Source of the DNA: Paracoccus cavernae
Lineage (GTDB): Bacteria; Pseudomonadota; Alphaproteobacteria; Rhodobacterales; Rhodobacteraceae
Length of the DNA stretch: 64,000 nt
NCBI GenBank assembly: GCA_030410095.1
Contig: JAUFRC010000001.1
Location: 632,501 to 696,500, forward strand
Direction: 5' to 3'
A program made the position numbers and the translations under genes. The notes beneath the pieces were generated by a model. That model made no database searches. It had not been told where the DNA came from and worked only from the letters and a program-made list of their open reading frames with translations. Positions 42,026 to 51,261 of the stretch are shown here, piece by piece (position 1 is the first letter of the stretch; each line of letters begins with the position of its first letter).

Positions 42026-42955
42026 ATGCGTTATTCCCTTGATGAGATCGAGACCTTCCTGACCGTTATGGAGTTGGGGACCGTCACCGCCGCCGCCGAG
42101 CGGTTGAACCTGTCGAAATCCGTGGTCAGCAAGCGGGTTTCGGATTTCGAGGCCGCCTTGGGCGCGGCGCTCTTTCGCCGCAATGCCGGACGGATCACCC
42201 CGACCGAGGCTGCAACGCGGCTGGCCGAAAAGCTGCGGCCGGCGCTGAGCGATCTGTCCGCCGCCGCCGAAAGCGCGGCCTGGGGGATGGACGGGATCAG
42301 CGCCCTGCGCGGCCGTCTGTCGATCTGCGCCCCCATGAGCTTCGGCACCATGCATCTCGGCCCGATCATCGCGCGTTTCGCCGCGCTCCATCCCGAGCTC
42401 GAGCTGCGCATCGACTTCGACGACCGTGCGCGCGATCTGCTGCATGACGGTTTCGACGTCGCGGTGCGGATCGGCGAAATGCGCGATACCGCCCTCAAGG
42501 CGCGCAAGCTTTGCGAAGATCACGTCGTTCCGGTCGCGAGCCCCGCCTATATCGAGCGGCACGGCATGCCGGAGGATCTGGCCTCTTTGCGCGATCATCC
42601 GGTGATCAGCTACAGCCATCTTGCCGATACGCGGATGTGGCAGTTCCAGATGAGCGGGCGGGCGGTGTCGCCGCAGGTCAGCAGCCGGATCTCGATGAAC
42701 AATGGCGAGGCGATGCGCGATTTCGTGCTGGCCGGTCTGGGGCTGGGCATGTTGCCGGGCTTTATCGTCGGGCCCGAGATCGCCAAGGGTCGGCTGGTGC
42801 GGATCCTGCCCGATCTGCCGATGCGGCCGCTGCCGATCTCGGTCGTGTGGCCGCCGGTGAGTCCGATGCCGGCCAAGCTGCGCGCCTTCATCGACCATCT
42901 TGCGCTGGCGCTGAATGAGAATAAACCCTGGAGCGCGACGGCTTCAGAAGCATAA
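42026..42955 (+). CDS. LysR-type transcriptional regulator
   Basis: 309 aa and intact. The N-terminal winged helix reads MRYSLDEIETFLTVMELGTV and AAERLNLSKSVVSKRVSDFEAALGAALF. The effector-binding domain includes LRGRLSICAPMSFGTMHLGP, LHDGFDVAVRIGEMRDTALK and VLAGLGLGMLPGFIVGPEI. Divergent placement from the VOC dioxygenase with a shared dyad suggests it senses quinones or related aromatics, but this is inferred from context. Confidence 0.88.
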   Translation: MRYSLDEIETFLTVMELGTVTAAAERLNLSKSVVSKRVSDFEAALGAALFRRNAGRITPTEAATRLAEKLRPALSDLSAAAESAAWGMDGISALRGRLSICAPMSFGTMHLGPIIARFAALHPELELRIDFDDRARDLLHDGFDVAVRIGEMRDTALKARKLCEDHVVPVASPAYIERHGMPEDLASLRDHPVISYSHLADTRMWQFQMSGRAVSPQVSSRISMNNGEAMRDFVLAGLGLGMLPGFIVGPEIAKGRLVRILPDLPMRPLPISVVWPPVSPMPAKLRAFIDHLALALNENKPWSATASEA

Positions 42956-43084
42956 GGCCGCCGCGCGCCTTCACCCGATCCCCGCGTTTTCCAGCGATTC
43001 CCGCCTTGTCTGGGGCGGAGGGGAAGACGGCGGGGTGGAGGCGCGAGGCCCGAGAACAGGACGGAAAAAGGCGGCAAGAGCGGA

Positions 43085-44245
43085 ATGCGGACGACACTTT
43101 CGGGACTGGCCTTGGGGCTCTTGGTGGTCGGCGTGGTTCTGGTCGGAGCGAATGCTTTCGTCCTGAGCCCGATCATGGGGGATGTCGCGCGCGAGCTCGG
43201 GACCGATCCGATCCGCATCGCGCGCTCGATTTCGGCATTCGGGGCGACCACGGCGTTTTCCGCCTTCCTGCTCTCGGGGCTGGTCGACCGCTACGGGCCG
43301 CGCATCACCCTTGCGGGTTGTGCGGCACTGGTCGGTATCGCGCAGGTGGTCGCCGGACTAAGCGCGAGCTGGCAGATGCTTGCAGCCTCGCAAGCACTTG
43401 CGGGGCTTGCGGTCGGGGTGATGCTGCCCGCGATCTATGCCACCGCGACCAGCACCGCACCCGAAGGGCGGGAGACGGGGCGTCTGGGCACCGTGCTGAC
43501 CGGCTGGGCGGTCTCTTTGGTGGCGGCGGTGCCGCTTTCGGCCTTCATGACCAGCCATTTCGGCTGGCGCAGCATCTATCTGACGCTGGCGGTCGCCTCT
43601 TTCGCGGTGGCTGCGGGCTATGCTTTGCGCATGCCGCGCGCGCTTGGCGGCAAGCGGAGCGCCAGCCGTCCGATGCAGGCCTTCATGCTGCCCGGCGTGC
43701 GTCCGGTTATGCTGATCTGCCTTGTTTTCATGACCGGATTTTACGGCACGTTTTCCTATTTCGGCGAAGGCGTACGCGCCGCCTCGGGCCAAGGCGCGGG
43801 CAGGGCGGGGCTCTACGTCATGGCCTATGGTCTGGGCTTCGGCCTAAGCGGCGCGCTGGTCGGCCGGTTCGGCGCAATCCGCAGCCAGCGCGGCTTGGTC
43901 GTCCTGCTATTCGCGATCAGCTTTGCCTATTTCGCAATGTCGGTGACGCTGGCCCATCCCGTGCTTGCGATGCTCAATGCCGCCGCATGGGGCTTTCTGA
44001 ACCAATATGGCGTGAACGGGATCATCGTGCTGTTGAACCGCGCGGCCCCTCATGCCGGAGGCGCCGCGATGGGGCTCCACAGTACGGTGACCTATCTGGC
44101 GGTCTTTCTCGGGCCTTGGCTCATGTCGCTGGTCTATCTGCGGGGCGGCTTTCCTGCGGTTACGACCGGCGCGGGGATACTGCTTTTGGCAACGGCGGTC
44201 GGGCTCGTGCTGTTTCGCGGCAGGGATGGCGGCACGCGGCTTTAG
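43085..44245 (+). CDS. MFS transporter (DHA1-type efflux)
   Basis: 386 aa, intact, about 12 membrane segments. The motif-A region is LLSGLVDRYGPRITLAGCAALVG, and motif-C-like residues are GWAVSLVAAVPLSAFMTSHFGWR. It belongs to the drug:H+ antiporter 1/arabinose-efflux type. Same strand as the LysR gene and 130 bp downstream, so it may export the aromatic compounds or quinones handled by the neighbouring enzymes. The substrate is not shown by sequence. Confidence 0.82.
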   Translation: MRTTLSGLALGLLVVGVVLVGANAFVLSPIMGDVARELGTDPIRIARSISAFGATTAFSAFLLSGLVDRYGPRITLAGCAALVGIAQVVAGLSASWQMLAASQALAGLAVGVMLPAIYATATSTAPEGRETGRLGTVLTGWAVSLVAAVPLSAFMTSHFGWRSIYLTLAVASFAVAAGYALRMPRALGGKRSASRPMQAFMLPGVRPVMLICLVFMTGFYGTFSYFGEGVRAASGQGAGRAGLYVMAYGLGFGLSGALVGRFGAIRSQRGLVVLLFAISFAYFAMSVTLAHPVLAMLNAAAWGFLNQYGVNGIIVLLNRAAPHAGGAAMGLHSTVTYLAVFLGPWLMSLVYLRGGFPAVTTGAGILLLATAVGLVLFRGRDGGTRL

Positions 44246-44604
44246 GCGAGCAGGTCGGGGCCGCGCGCAGCCATGATTTTGGATCAAAAGCGCGCCAATA
44301 TTGCTGTCTGGCATGAGCGCTGAATTTAGCAAATAGTAGTTATATCAATCAATTATATTGACAACATAATGTTGTTTCATGGCGGCGTTTCCGAAGATCG
44401 GCACTCTCCAGGAAACTCCCGACAAGTTTCATGAAGGAGCGCTTTCGCAAACCGCCCCTTCATGTCCCTATGGTTTCGTGAGAGCGGATTTCATGCCCGC
44501 TTCGTTCGAGGGTTTTTGGTCATGAGTTCCGTCGGAGAGAGCCGTTCTCACACCCGCAAGCCTTTGGACGGCCCGCAAATCGCGATGCCGCCCGACCGCC
44601 GGTT
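44246..44604. other. Intergenic region between convergent genes, with 15-bp palindrome
   Basis: A low-GC patch holds a perfect palindrome, ACAACATAATGTTGT (44361-44375). A possible 48-aa ORF (44379-44525, MAAFPKIGTLQETPDK) begins 4 bp after it but lacks a ribosome binding site. I do not list that ORF as a gene. Confidence 0.4.
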
Positions 44605-45653
44605 TCAGGCGCCCCAGGTCCGCTCGAGCACATTGACCCAGTTCTTCCACGCAATCTTGGCGACCAGCTCGTCACTATAGCCATGCGCCTGCATGGCGGC
44701 GGTCAGGTTCTGCAGCTTGCCCGCATCCGACAGATCAAGCGGCATCAGCGCCCCGTCGTAATCCGATCCCAACGCCACGCCATCCTCGCCAAGAATGGCG
44801 AGCATATGGTCGAGATGGGCGAGAATGACATCGAAACCGGCAAAGCTTTGGCGCTTTCCGTCCGCACGAAGGAAACCCGTGGCATAGTTCAGCCCGACCA
44901 ATCCCTTCGAGCGGGCAATCACCTGCAACTGGCGGTCGGTGAGATTGCGCGAGCTGGCCGAGATCGCATGGGCGCAGGAGTGGCTGGCGACCAGCGGCGC
45001 ATCCGAGAGCGCGGCAATATCGTCAAAGCCTTTTTCGTTCAAATGCGACAGATCGAGCATGATGCGCAGCTGGTTGCACTCACGCACCAAGGCCTTGCCC
45101 GCATCCGTCAGACCCGGTCCCGTATCGGGCGACGAGGGGAAGGCAAAGGGCACGCCATGGCCGTAGATCGTCGGACGCGACCAGACCGGCCCGAGCGAAC
45201 GCAGCCCCATCGTATGCCAGACATGGAGCATGTCGAGATCGGCAACCGGCTCGGCCCCTCGATATGCATGACGGCGGCGATCCGGCCTGCCGCGATCGCC
45301 TCGCGGATGTCGGCGGCACTGCGGCAGATTTGCAGCGTGCCGGTGCGTTCCATCGCAAGGAGGTTTGCGGCCTGCGCCATTGCATGGGGCAGGGCCTCGG
45401 TTGCGGGAACCGGATCGGGCAGGTCGAGCGCGAAGGGCGGATTCTCCATCTGCGCCACGGCAGCATCATCGTTCGGCCCCTCGGGCGAGGGTGTCCAGAT
45501 CGCGAAAAAGCCGCCGATCATACCGCCGGCCTTGATGCGCGGCAGGTCGAGATGGCCGGTGCCGTCACCTTTCAGCCAAAGCGCGTCTCGGGCCGGTCCG
45601 GCCTCGACCATGCGTTGCAGAAAATCGTTATGGCCGTCGAATACCGGAATCAT
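44605..45653 (-). CDS. Membrane dipeptidase (peptidase M19, renal dipeptidase family), one frameshift
   Basis: About 350 aa. Zinc-site motifs are FDGHNDFLQR (HxD), MHIEGAE (bridging Glu), DLSHLNEKGF and ASHSCAHAIS (His ligands), with GSDYDGALMPLDL near the C-terminus. It hydrolyses dipeptides, including D-amino-acid and dehydropeptide substrates. One base is missing near 45253, where HIEG continues as AEPVADLDMLHVWHTMG. 1049 nt agrees. No operon partner is seen. Confidence 0.87.
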
Positions 45654-45891
45654 CGCGCTGCTCCTGAGCTTGGATCGGCGCGGAAGATGCGCCCTTTGTC
45701 GCGGCGGTGCAATGGGATGCGCGTGGCAAGCGCGGGGCACAAGCCCCTGCCGCAAGACCTGCGCTTGTGACGCTGTGCGGAAGGCTTTGTCATCGCGCGA
45801 AAGCGACGTAAGCTGGGATCATGGCGGATCGGCCCGACCGGTTGGGGCGGCCGGTTCAGCCAGCAAGGCCAGCCAGCAGGGAGAGCGAGCC

Positions 45892-46209
45892 ATGACCGAG
45901 ATCAAAGCAGGCTTTACCGGACAGACCGTGATCTGCACCTTCGACGTGACGCCGGGCACCGCGCATGACGTGCTCGAAGCCCTTGAGGATGCCTATGCCG
46001 CCGTGATCAGCCACCAGCCGGGCTATATTTCCGGCGCGGTGCATCTCAACGACGCGCAGACGCGGATCGCGACCTATTCGCAATGGCAGGCGCGCGGCGA
46101 TTATCAGGCAATGCTGCGCAACCCCGAAATGCGCAACCGCAACCGCGTCATCCACGGCATGTGCCGCAGTTTCGAGCCGGTGATGTACGAGGTCGTCTCG
46201 GCCTTCTGA
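45892..46209 (+). CDS. Antibiotic biosynthesis monooxygenase (ABM) domain protein
   Basis: 105 aa and intact, with GGGAGAGCGAG upstream of the ATG. The ferredoxin-like ABM fold pattern is visible: CTFDVTPGTAHDVLEALEDA, QPGYISGAVHLNDAQTRIATYSQW and YQAMLRNPEM. These small dimeric proteins often act on quinone-like substrates or signalling molecules. The exact role is unknown. Confidence 0.75.
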   Translation: MTEIKAGFTGQTVICTFDVTPGTAHDVLEALEDAYAAVISHQPGYISGAVHLNDAQTRIATYSQWQARGDYQAMLRNPEMRNRNRVIHGMCRSFEPVMYEVVSAF

Positions 46210-46306
46210 GAAAAAATGCTGCACCTGCGAAAAGATCGTGCATCGCGCCGCGCCAGTCTCTAGGCTCGGGCAAAGGACGGCGGGTTTCGCGAGGGCTGGA
46301 GGCGAG

Positions 46307-46941
46307 ATGGCAGGACGCATCATTACCGTGGCGCAGCAAAAGGGCGGCTCGGGCAAGACCACGCTGACCATCCATCTCGCGATCGAATTGCGCGCGCGCG
46401 GCCATTCGGTTGCCCTGATCGATACCGATCCGCAGGGCAGTCTGGGGCGCTGGTTCGTCGAGCGTTTGCGCCAGCGCGGCGATGACGAGGCGATGGAGTT
46501 TTCGACCTCCTCGGCTTGGGGGCGAGCTACGAATCCGAGAAGCTGAAGAAGCGTTTCGATTTCGTCCTGATCGACACGCCGCCGAAAATCGACAGTGATC
46601 TGCGGCCCGCGCTCCGGGTGGCCGATCTGGTCATGGTGCCGGTCGCGATCAGCCATGTCGATCTTTGGGCGACCGAGGGTGTGCTGGATCTGGCGCGGCG
46701 CGAAAAAGCCGAAGCGATGATCGTCCTCAACCGCACCCGCCCGAACACCCGCCTTGCCGCCGAGATTGCCGGAAAGGCCTCGGAGATGGGGGCGGGGGTG
46801 GCACAGGTCCAGATCGCGAACCGTGTCGCCTATGCCGAGGCTTTGGGGCTGGGCATGGCCGCAAGCGAAAGCAGCCGCAACGCTGCCGCCAAAGCCGAAG
46901 TCGCGGCACTGGTCACCGAACTTCTGTCCCATTGGGATTGA
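46307..46941 (+). CDS. ParA/MinD-like ATPase, one frameshift
   Basis: About 212 aa. The deviant Walker A is QQKGGSGKTTLTIHLA with the signature Lys, switch I is LIDTDPQGSLGRWF and the Walker B-like segment is FDFVLIDTPPKIDSD. It lacks an N-terminal DNA-binding extension, as in the short chromosomal ParA-like (ParC/PpfA-type) partners that position protein cargo. One G is missing near 46516 (SAWG-ASYESEK). No parB lies nearby, so a non-plasmid role is likely. Confidence 0.85.
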
Positions 46942-46944
46942 GGA

Positions 46945-46974
46945 AATCCGCGAAATCTCGTGATTCCGCGGATT
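46945..46974. terminator. Hairpin between convergent parA-like and uvrB genes
   Basis: AATCCGCG/CGCGGATT inverted repeat between the two stop codons, without a strong T run. Confidence 0.45.
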
Positions 46975-46980
46975 GGACAA

Positions 46981-49166
46981 TTAATGGCTTTTGCGCGAGC
47001 GTTTGGTGCCGCCGCGCTGGCCGGCGCGACCGGCGGTCGAGCGTCCCGAGGATTTGACTGCGGCCTCTGCCGCAGCCTCGATGCTCGATTGCCGCGCCAA
47101 AGGATCATCCGATACCGCCAGTTCGACCGCTTCGAGGCGTTTGACCTCGTCGCGCAGCCGCGCCGCCTCTTCGAACTCGAGGTTCTCCGCCGCCTTGCGC
47201 ATCTGGGCGCGGATCGCGTCGAGATGGGCTGCGAGGTTGGCGCCGACCAGCGGCTTGTCGATGGTCGCGGTGATGCGCGATTCATCGGTATCGCCCTGCC
47301 ACAGCCCTGCGAGAACATCTTCCACATTCTTGCGCACCGTCTGCGGCGTGATGCCGTGGGCCTCGTTATAGGCCATCTGGATCTCGCGGCGGCGGTTGGT
47401 TTCGGCGATGGCGCGCTCCATGCTGCCGGTGATTTTGTCGCCGTACATGATGACGCGGCCATCGGCGTTGCGCGCCGCGCGACCGATCGTCTGGATCAGC
47501 GAAGTGGTCGAGCGGAGGAAACCCTCCTTGTCGGCATCGAGGATTGCGACCAGGCCACATTCAGGAATATCAAGGCCTTCGCGCAACAAGTTGATCCCGA
47601 CCAAGACGTCGAACGCACCCAGACGCAGGTCGCGCAGAATCTCGATCCGCTCGATCGTGTCGATGTCGGAATGCATGTAGCGGATGCGGATGCCCTGTTC
47701 GTGCAGATACTCCGTCAGGTCCTCGGCCATGCGTTTGGTCAGGGTGGTGACGAGCGTGCGCATGCCGTTTGCGGTGACCTTGCGAACCTCGTCGAGCAGG
47801 TCGTCGACCTGCATCTCGACGGGGCGGATTTCGACCGGCGGGTCAAGCAGGCCGGTCGGGCGGATGACCTGTTCGGTAAAGACGCCGCCGGTCTGGTCCA
47901 TCTCCCATTGCGCGGGGGTGGCGCTGACGAAGACCGATTGCGGGCGCATCGCGTCCCATTCCTCGAATTTCAGCGGCCGGTTGTCCATGCAGGAGGGCAG
48001 GCGGAAGCCGTGCTCGGCCAGCACCGATTTGCGCCGGAAGTCGCCGCGATACATGCCGCCGATCTGGGGCACCGAGACGTGGGATTCATCGGCGAAAACG
48101 ATGGCGTTGTCGGGGATGAATTCAAAGAGCGTCGGCGGCGGCTCTCCGGGGCGCGGCCGGTCAGATAGCGCGAGTAGTTTTCGATGCCGTTGCAGACGCC
48201 GGTGGCCTCGAGCATCTCGAGGTCGAAGTTGGTGCGCTGCTCGATCCTTTGCGCCTCGAGCAGCTTTCCCTCGTTCTGAAAAACCTGAAGCTGATTGGCA
48301 AGTTCTGCCCGTATCCCTTTGATTGCCTGTTGAATTGTCGGTCGAGGGGTCACGTAGTGGCTATTGGCGTAGATGCGGATCTGCTTGAAAGTGTCGGTTT
48401 TCTGTCCGGTCAAGGGATCGAATTCGGTGATCGCTTCCAGCTCGTTTCCGAAGAAGTCGAAGCGCCAGGCGCGGTCCTCGAGGTGGGCTGGCCAGACCTC
48501 GACGATATCGCCGCGCACGCGGAAACCTCCGCGCTGGAAGCTGGCGTCGAGGCGACGGTAATGCTGGGCGACAAGCTCGGCCAGAAATTCGCGTTGATCA
48601 TACATTTCGCCGACGATCATATCCTGCGTCATCGCCGAATAGGTCTCGACCGAGCCGATGCCGTAGATGCAGGAAACCGAGGCCACGATGATCACGTCGT
48701 CGCGTTCGAGCAGCGCCCGCGTCGCCGAGTGGCGCATGCGGTCGATCGCCTCGTTGATCTGGGATTCTTTCTCGATATAGGTGTCGGTCCGCGGGACATA
48801 GGCTTCGGGCTGGTAGTAATCGTAATAGCTGACGAAGTACTCCACCGCATTTTCCGGGAAGAAGCCTTTGAATTCGCCGTATAATTGCGCCGCGAGGGTT
48901 TTGTTGGGGGCAAGGATGATGGCGGGCTTTTGCGTCGCTTCGATGATCTTGGCCATCGTATAGGTCTTGCCGGTGCCCGTCGCGCCCAGCAAAACCTGAT
49001 CGCGCTCGCCCCCGCCGATGCCGCCGACCAGCTCGGCAATCGCCTTGGGCTGATCGCCCGCAGGCTGGAATTCGCTATGCATCACAAGGCGTTTGCCGCC
49101 TTCGAGCTTGGGACGAGTGACTTCGACAAAACGCGTAACGGGTGCGTTGGTATTGTTGTGGCCCAT
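46981..49166 (-). CDS. uvrB: Excinuclease ABC subunit B, one frameshift
   Basis: Nucleotide-excision-repair helicase of about 729 aa. It has Walker [15 protein letters not shown], the beta-hairpin region [21 protein letters not shown] and [16 protein letters not shown]. Helicase motifs follow ([42 protein letters not shown]), and the C-terminal UvrC-interacting region [26 protein letters not shown]. One G is missing near 48145 (GRAPGEPPP). The start is MGHNNTNAP at 49166 with an AAAGGTG site. A LexA-like box overlaps the leader. Confidence 0.95.
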
Positions 49167-49167
49167 G

Positions 49168-49182
49168 GTTGCACCTTTGTTC
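49168..49182 (+). promoter_or_regulatory. LexA-like box (GTTG-N7-GTTC)
   Basis: One mismatch from the alphaproteobacterial LexA site GTTC-N7-GTTC. It lies immediately upstream of the uvrB start, overlapping the ribosome binding region. uvrB is a usual SOS gene in this group. Confidence 0.4.
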
Positions 49183-49299
49183 TCAGGCCTCAATTTGGCA
49201 CTTTTGCGCGCGGATGCAAGGGCAGGCGGCACGCTTCGAGGCTTGAAGATTGGCCGCGGTTCGGGGATAAGGGGTGATGCTTTCCAAGGGTTTCCGCAG

Positions 49300-49611
49300 A
49301 TGAGAGTCCGTATTTACCAACCCGCGCGCAACGCTATGCAGTCGGGCATGGCCAAGACCAGGGATTGGGTCCTGGTTTTCCCGCAGGCCGACGAGCGCGA
49401 GATCGATCCGCTGATGGGCTGGACGAGCAGCGACGACACCCAAAGCCAGGTCCGTCTGCGCTTCGAGACGCGCAAACAGGCCGAGGAATACGCCCGCGAG
49501 AACGGCCTCGACTTCGAGGTGATCGAGCCCCAACCGCGCAGCGTCAACATCCGCCCCCGCGGCTACGGCGAAAACTTCGCCACAGACCGCCGCGCGCCCT
49601 GGACCCATTGA
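49300..49611 (+). CDS. NADH dehydrogenase complex I accessory subunit, NDUFS4 family
   Basis: 103 aa and intact. It starts [20 protein letters not shown], followed by [46 protein letters not shown], the ETC_C1_NDUFS4 pattern. It ends [12 protein letters not shown]. It is a supernumerary complex I subunit found in alphaproteobacteria and mitochondria. A transposon end begins 4 bp after its stop codon, so the gene is intact but its native terminator may be displaced. Confidence 0.9.
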   Translation: MRVRIYQPARNAMQSGMAKTRDWVLVFPQADEREIDPLMGWTSSDDTQSQVRLRFETRKQAEEYARENGLDFEVIEPQPRSVNIRPRGYGENFATDRRAPWTH

Positions 49612-49695
49612 GCCTGTAAATCGGGCGAAAGTTAGACCCCAATCGGGGTCGTTTTGTCCGAGTTCGGGGCATAGTTTTTTGCATGTGATTGAATT

Positions 49696-49730
49696 CGCTG
49701 GGGTCGGGAAACGATCCCAGCGTTTTTCTT
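49696..49730 (+). terminator. Hairpin with T run inside left transposon end
   Basis: CGCTGGG...CCCAGCG stem followed by TTTTT. A related hairpin occurs at about 57170-57200. It may insulate the element from transcription of the upstream gene. Confidence 0.7.
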
Positions 49731-49969
49731 TTGAGGCGCGACGCAGACCAAGCATCTAGTGACTTCGTTCATGCAGCTCGGCGTTCTCGGTACCCATAGC
49801 GGCGGTTTCATGCGGATGACTTTTCTTAAGCGTCATCCTGACCCGGCATCTCCCCGGATGCCCGAATGATCCGCAGCCGCGCGTCTGGATGGATCACGCT
49901 CGGTTCTGATCGCATGGCAATGACGGAGATTGCTGTGCGTGGGGCTGCGATGACGGCATGATGATCAGG
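49731..49969 (+). other. Remnant sequence between left transposon end and IS
   Basis: About 240 bp where the 5' half of tniA would be expected. No TniA coding sequence is recognisable, so the N-terminal region was deleted or replaced. Confidence 0.4.
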
Positions 49970-50023
49970 TGATCCTCCCCGTGAAGTGGTCCGCCGTTAT
50001 GCTTAGGAAACGGAGGATCAAGA

Positions 50024-50350
50024 ATGGCAAACAAGCGACCGAAGCCGGAAGAGATTGTGTCGAAGTTGCGGCAGGTTGAGGTGGTTCTCATGGGTCAAGG
50101 CCTGTCCCGTCTGGATGCGATCAGGCGGATCGGTGTCGTCGAACAGACCTATTACCGCTGGCGCAAACAGTGAGCCGTTGAAGGCGCCACTGGTCCAAGC
50201 CCAACGGCGAACGCGGGATGGGTGTGGATCAGCTGAAGGAACTGAAGCGGCTTCAGCAGGAGAATGAGCGGCTCAAGCGTGCTGTTTCGGATCTGACGCT
50301 GGACAAGCTGATCCTGACGGAGGCGGCTCGGGAAACTTCTGAGCCCGCTC
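50024..50350 (+). pseudogene. IS3 family OrfA, disrupted
   Basis: Starts MANKRPKPEEIVSKLRQVEV after GGAGG. The helix-turn-helix portion ends EQTYYRWRKQ, where a TGA at 50171 and about 40 extra bases interrupt it. It resumes MGVDQLKELKRLQQENERLK and SDLTLDKLILTEA, the leucine-zipper part. The insertion destroys OrfA continuity, so this IS copy is probably not autonomous. Confidence 0.75.
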
Positions 50351-51232
50351 GCCGCCGGGCCCTTATCGATCATGTCCGGGGTGAGCTGGGCGTTTCCGAG
50401 CGTCGGGCTTGCCACGTGCTGCGCCAGCATCGCTCCACGCAGCGCAAGCTACCGCGAGGTCGGGCTGATGAAGATCGTCTGGTTGCCGACATGATCGAGC
50501 TGGCTCGGCAGTATGGCCGCTATGGTTATTGCCGGATTGCGGCCTTGTTGCGGGATGCCGGGTGGCAGGTGAACGACAAGCGTGTCGAGCGCTTGTGGCG
50601 ACGAGACTGAGGAGGATCAGAAAACAGTCCGGGGGACTGTTTTCCCGACGAAGCTGAAAGTGCCAATCAAGCAATCCAAGAAGGGCCGGTTGTGGCTGAA
50701 TGACGGATCCTGTGTCCGGCTGCGGCCGGAGTACCGGGATCATGTCTGGTCTTACGACTTCGTTCATTGCCGCACCGATGACGGTAAGGTGTTCCGGACG
50801 CTGAACATCCTCGATGAGTTCAGCCGTGAATGCCTGACGATCCGGGTGCGGCACAGGCTGAATTCGACAGATGTGATCGATGCGTTGACCGACCTGTTCA
50901 TCTTGCGTGGCGTTCCCGCCTTCATTCGTTCCGACAATGGTCCGGAGTTTATAGCCTTGGCGGTTCGGGCCTGGATCGGCGCCGTCGGCGCTAAAACGGC
51001 TTACATCGAGCCTGGATCACCGTGGGAGAATGGTTACTGCGAAAGCTTCAACGCCCGCTTTCGCGATGAAATGCTGAACGGGGAAATCTTCTACAGCCTC
51101 CGCGAGGCGCAGATCCTGATCGAAGAGTGGAGGAAGCATTACAACACGAAACGACCACACAGCGCATTAGGCTATCGCCCGCCGGCTCCAGAAACCACCA
51201 TCCCGATGGACCAAAGGCCGGTCATGCACTAA
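50341..51232 (+). pseudogene. IS3 family OrfB transposase, disrupted by 46-bp palindromic insertion
   Basis: HTH_21 and rve integrase core: RRALIDHVRGELGVSERRAC, RQYGRYGYCRIAALLRDAGW, then after the insertion KVPIKQSKKGRLWLNDGSC. The DDE residues lie in WSYDFVHCRTDDG, IRSDNGPEFIA and ENGYCESFNARFRDE, and it ends HSALGYRPPAPE. A 46-bp palindromic insertion at 50607-50652 breaks the frame after RVERLWRR. The DDE triad is otherwise intact. Confidence 0.8.
50607..50652 (+). repeat. 46-bp insertion carrying a perfect palindrome within OrfB
   Basis: The uninterrupted family sequence would read RLWRREGLKVP; here 46 bp separate RLWRR and LKVP. The core 50620-50644 is a perfect hairpin, GAAAACAGTCC, loop GGG, GGACTGTTTTC. 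I believe similar palindromes occur dispersed in Rhodobacterales genomes, but I cannot count them here. Confidence 0.6.
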
Positions 51233-51261
51233 CTTTTAAAACGGACCACTCAAGTGGGGCT

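Noticed and set aside
46307..46941. ParA-like gene as evidence of an integrated plasmid
   Set aside because: No parB, repABC or origin-like repeats nearby; flanks are chromosomal (uvrB).
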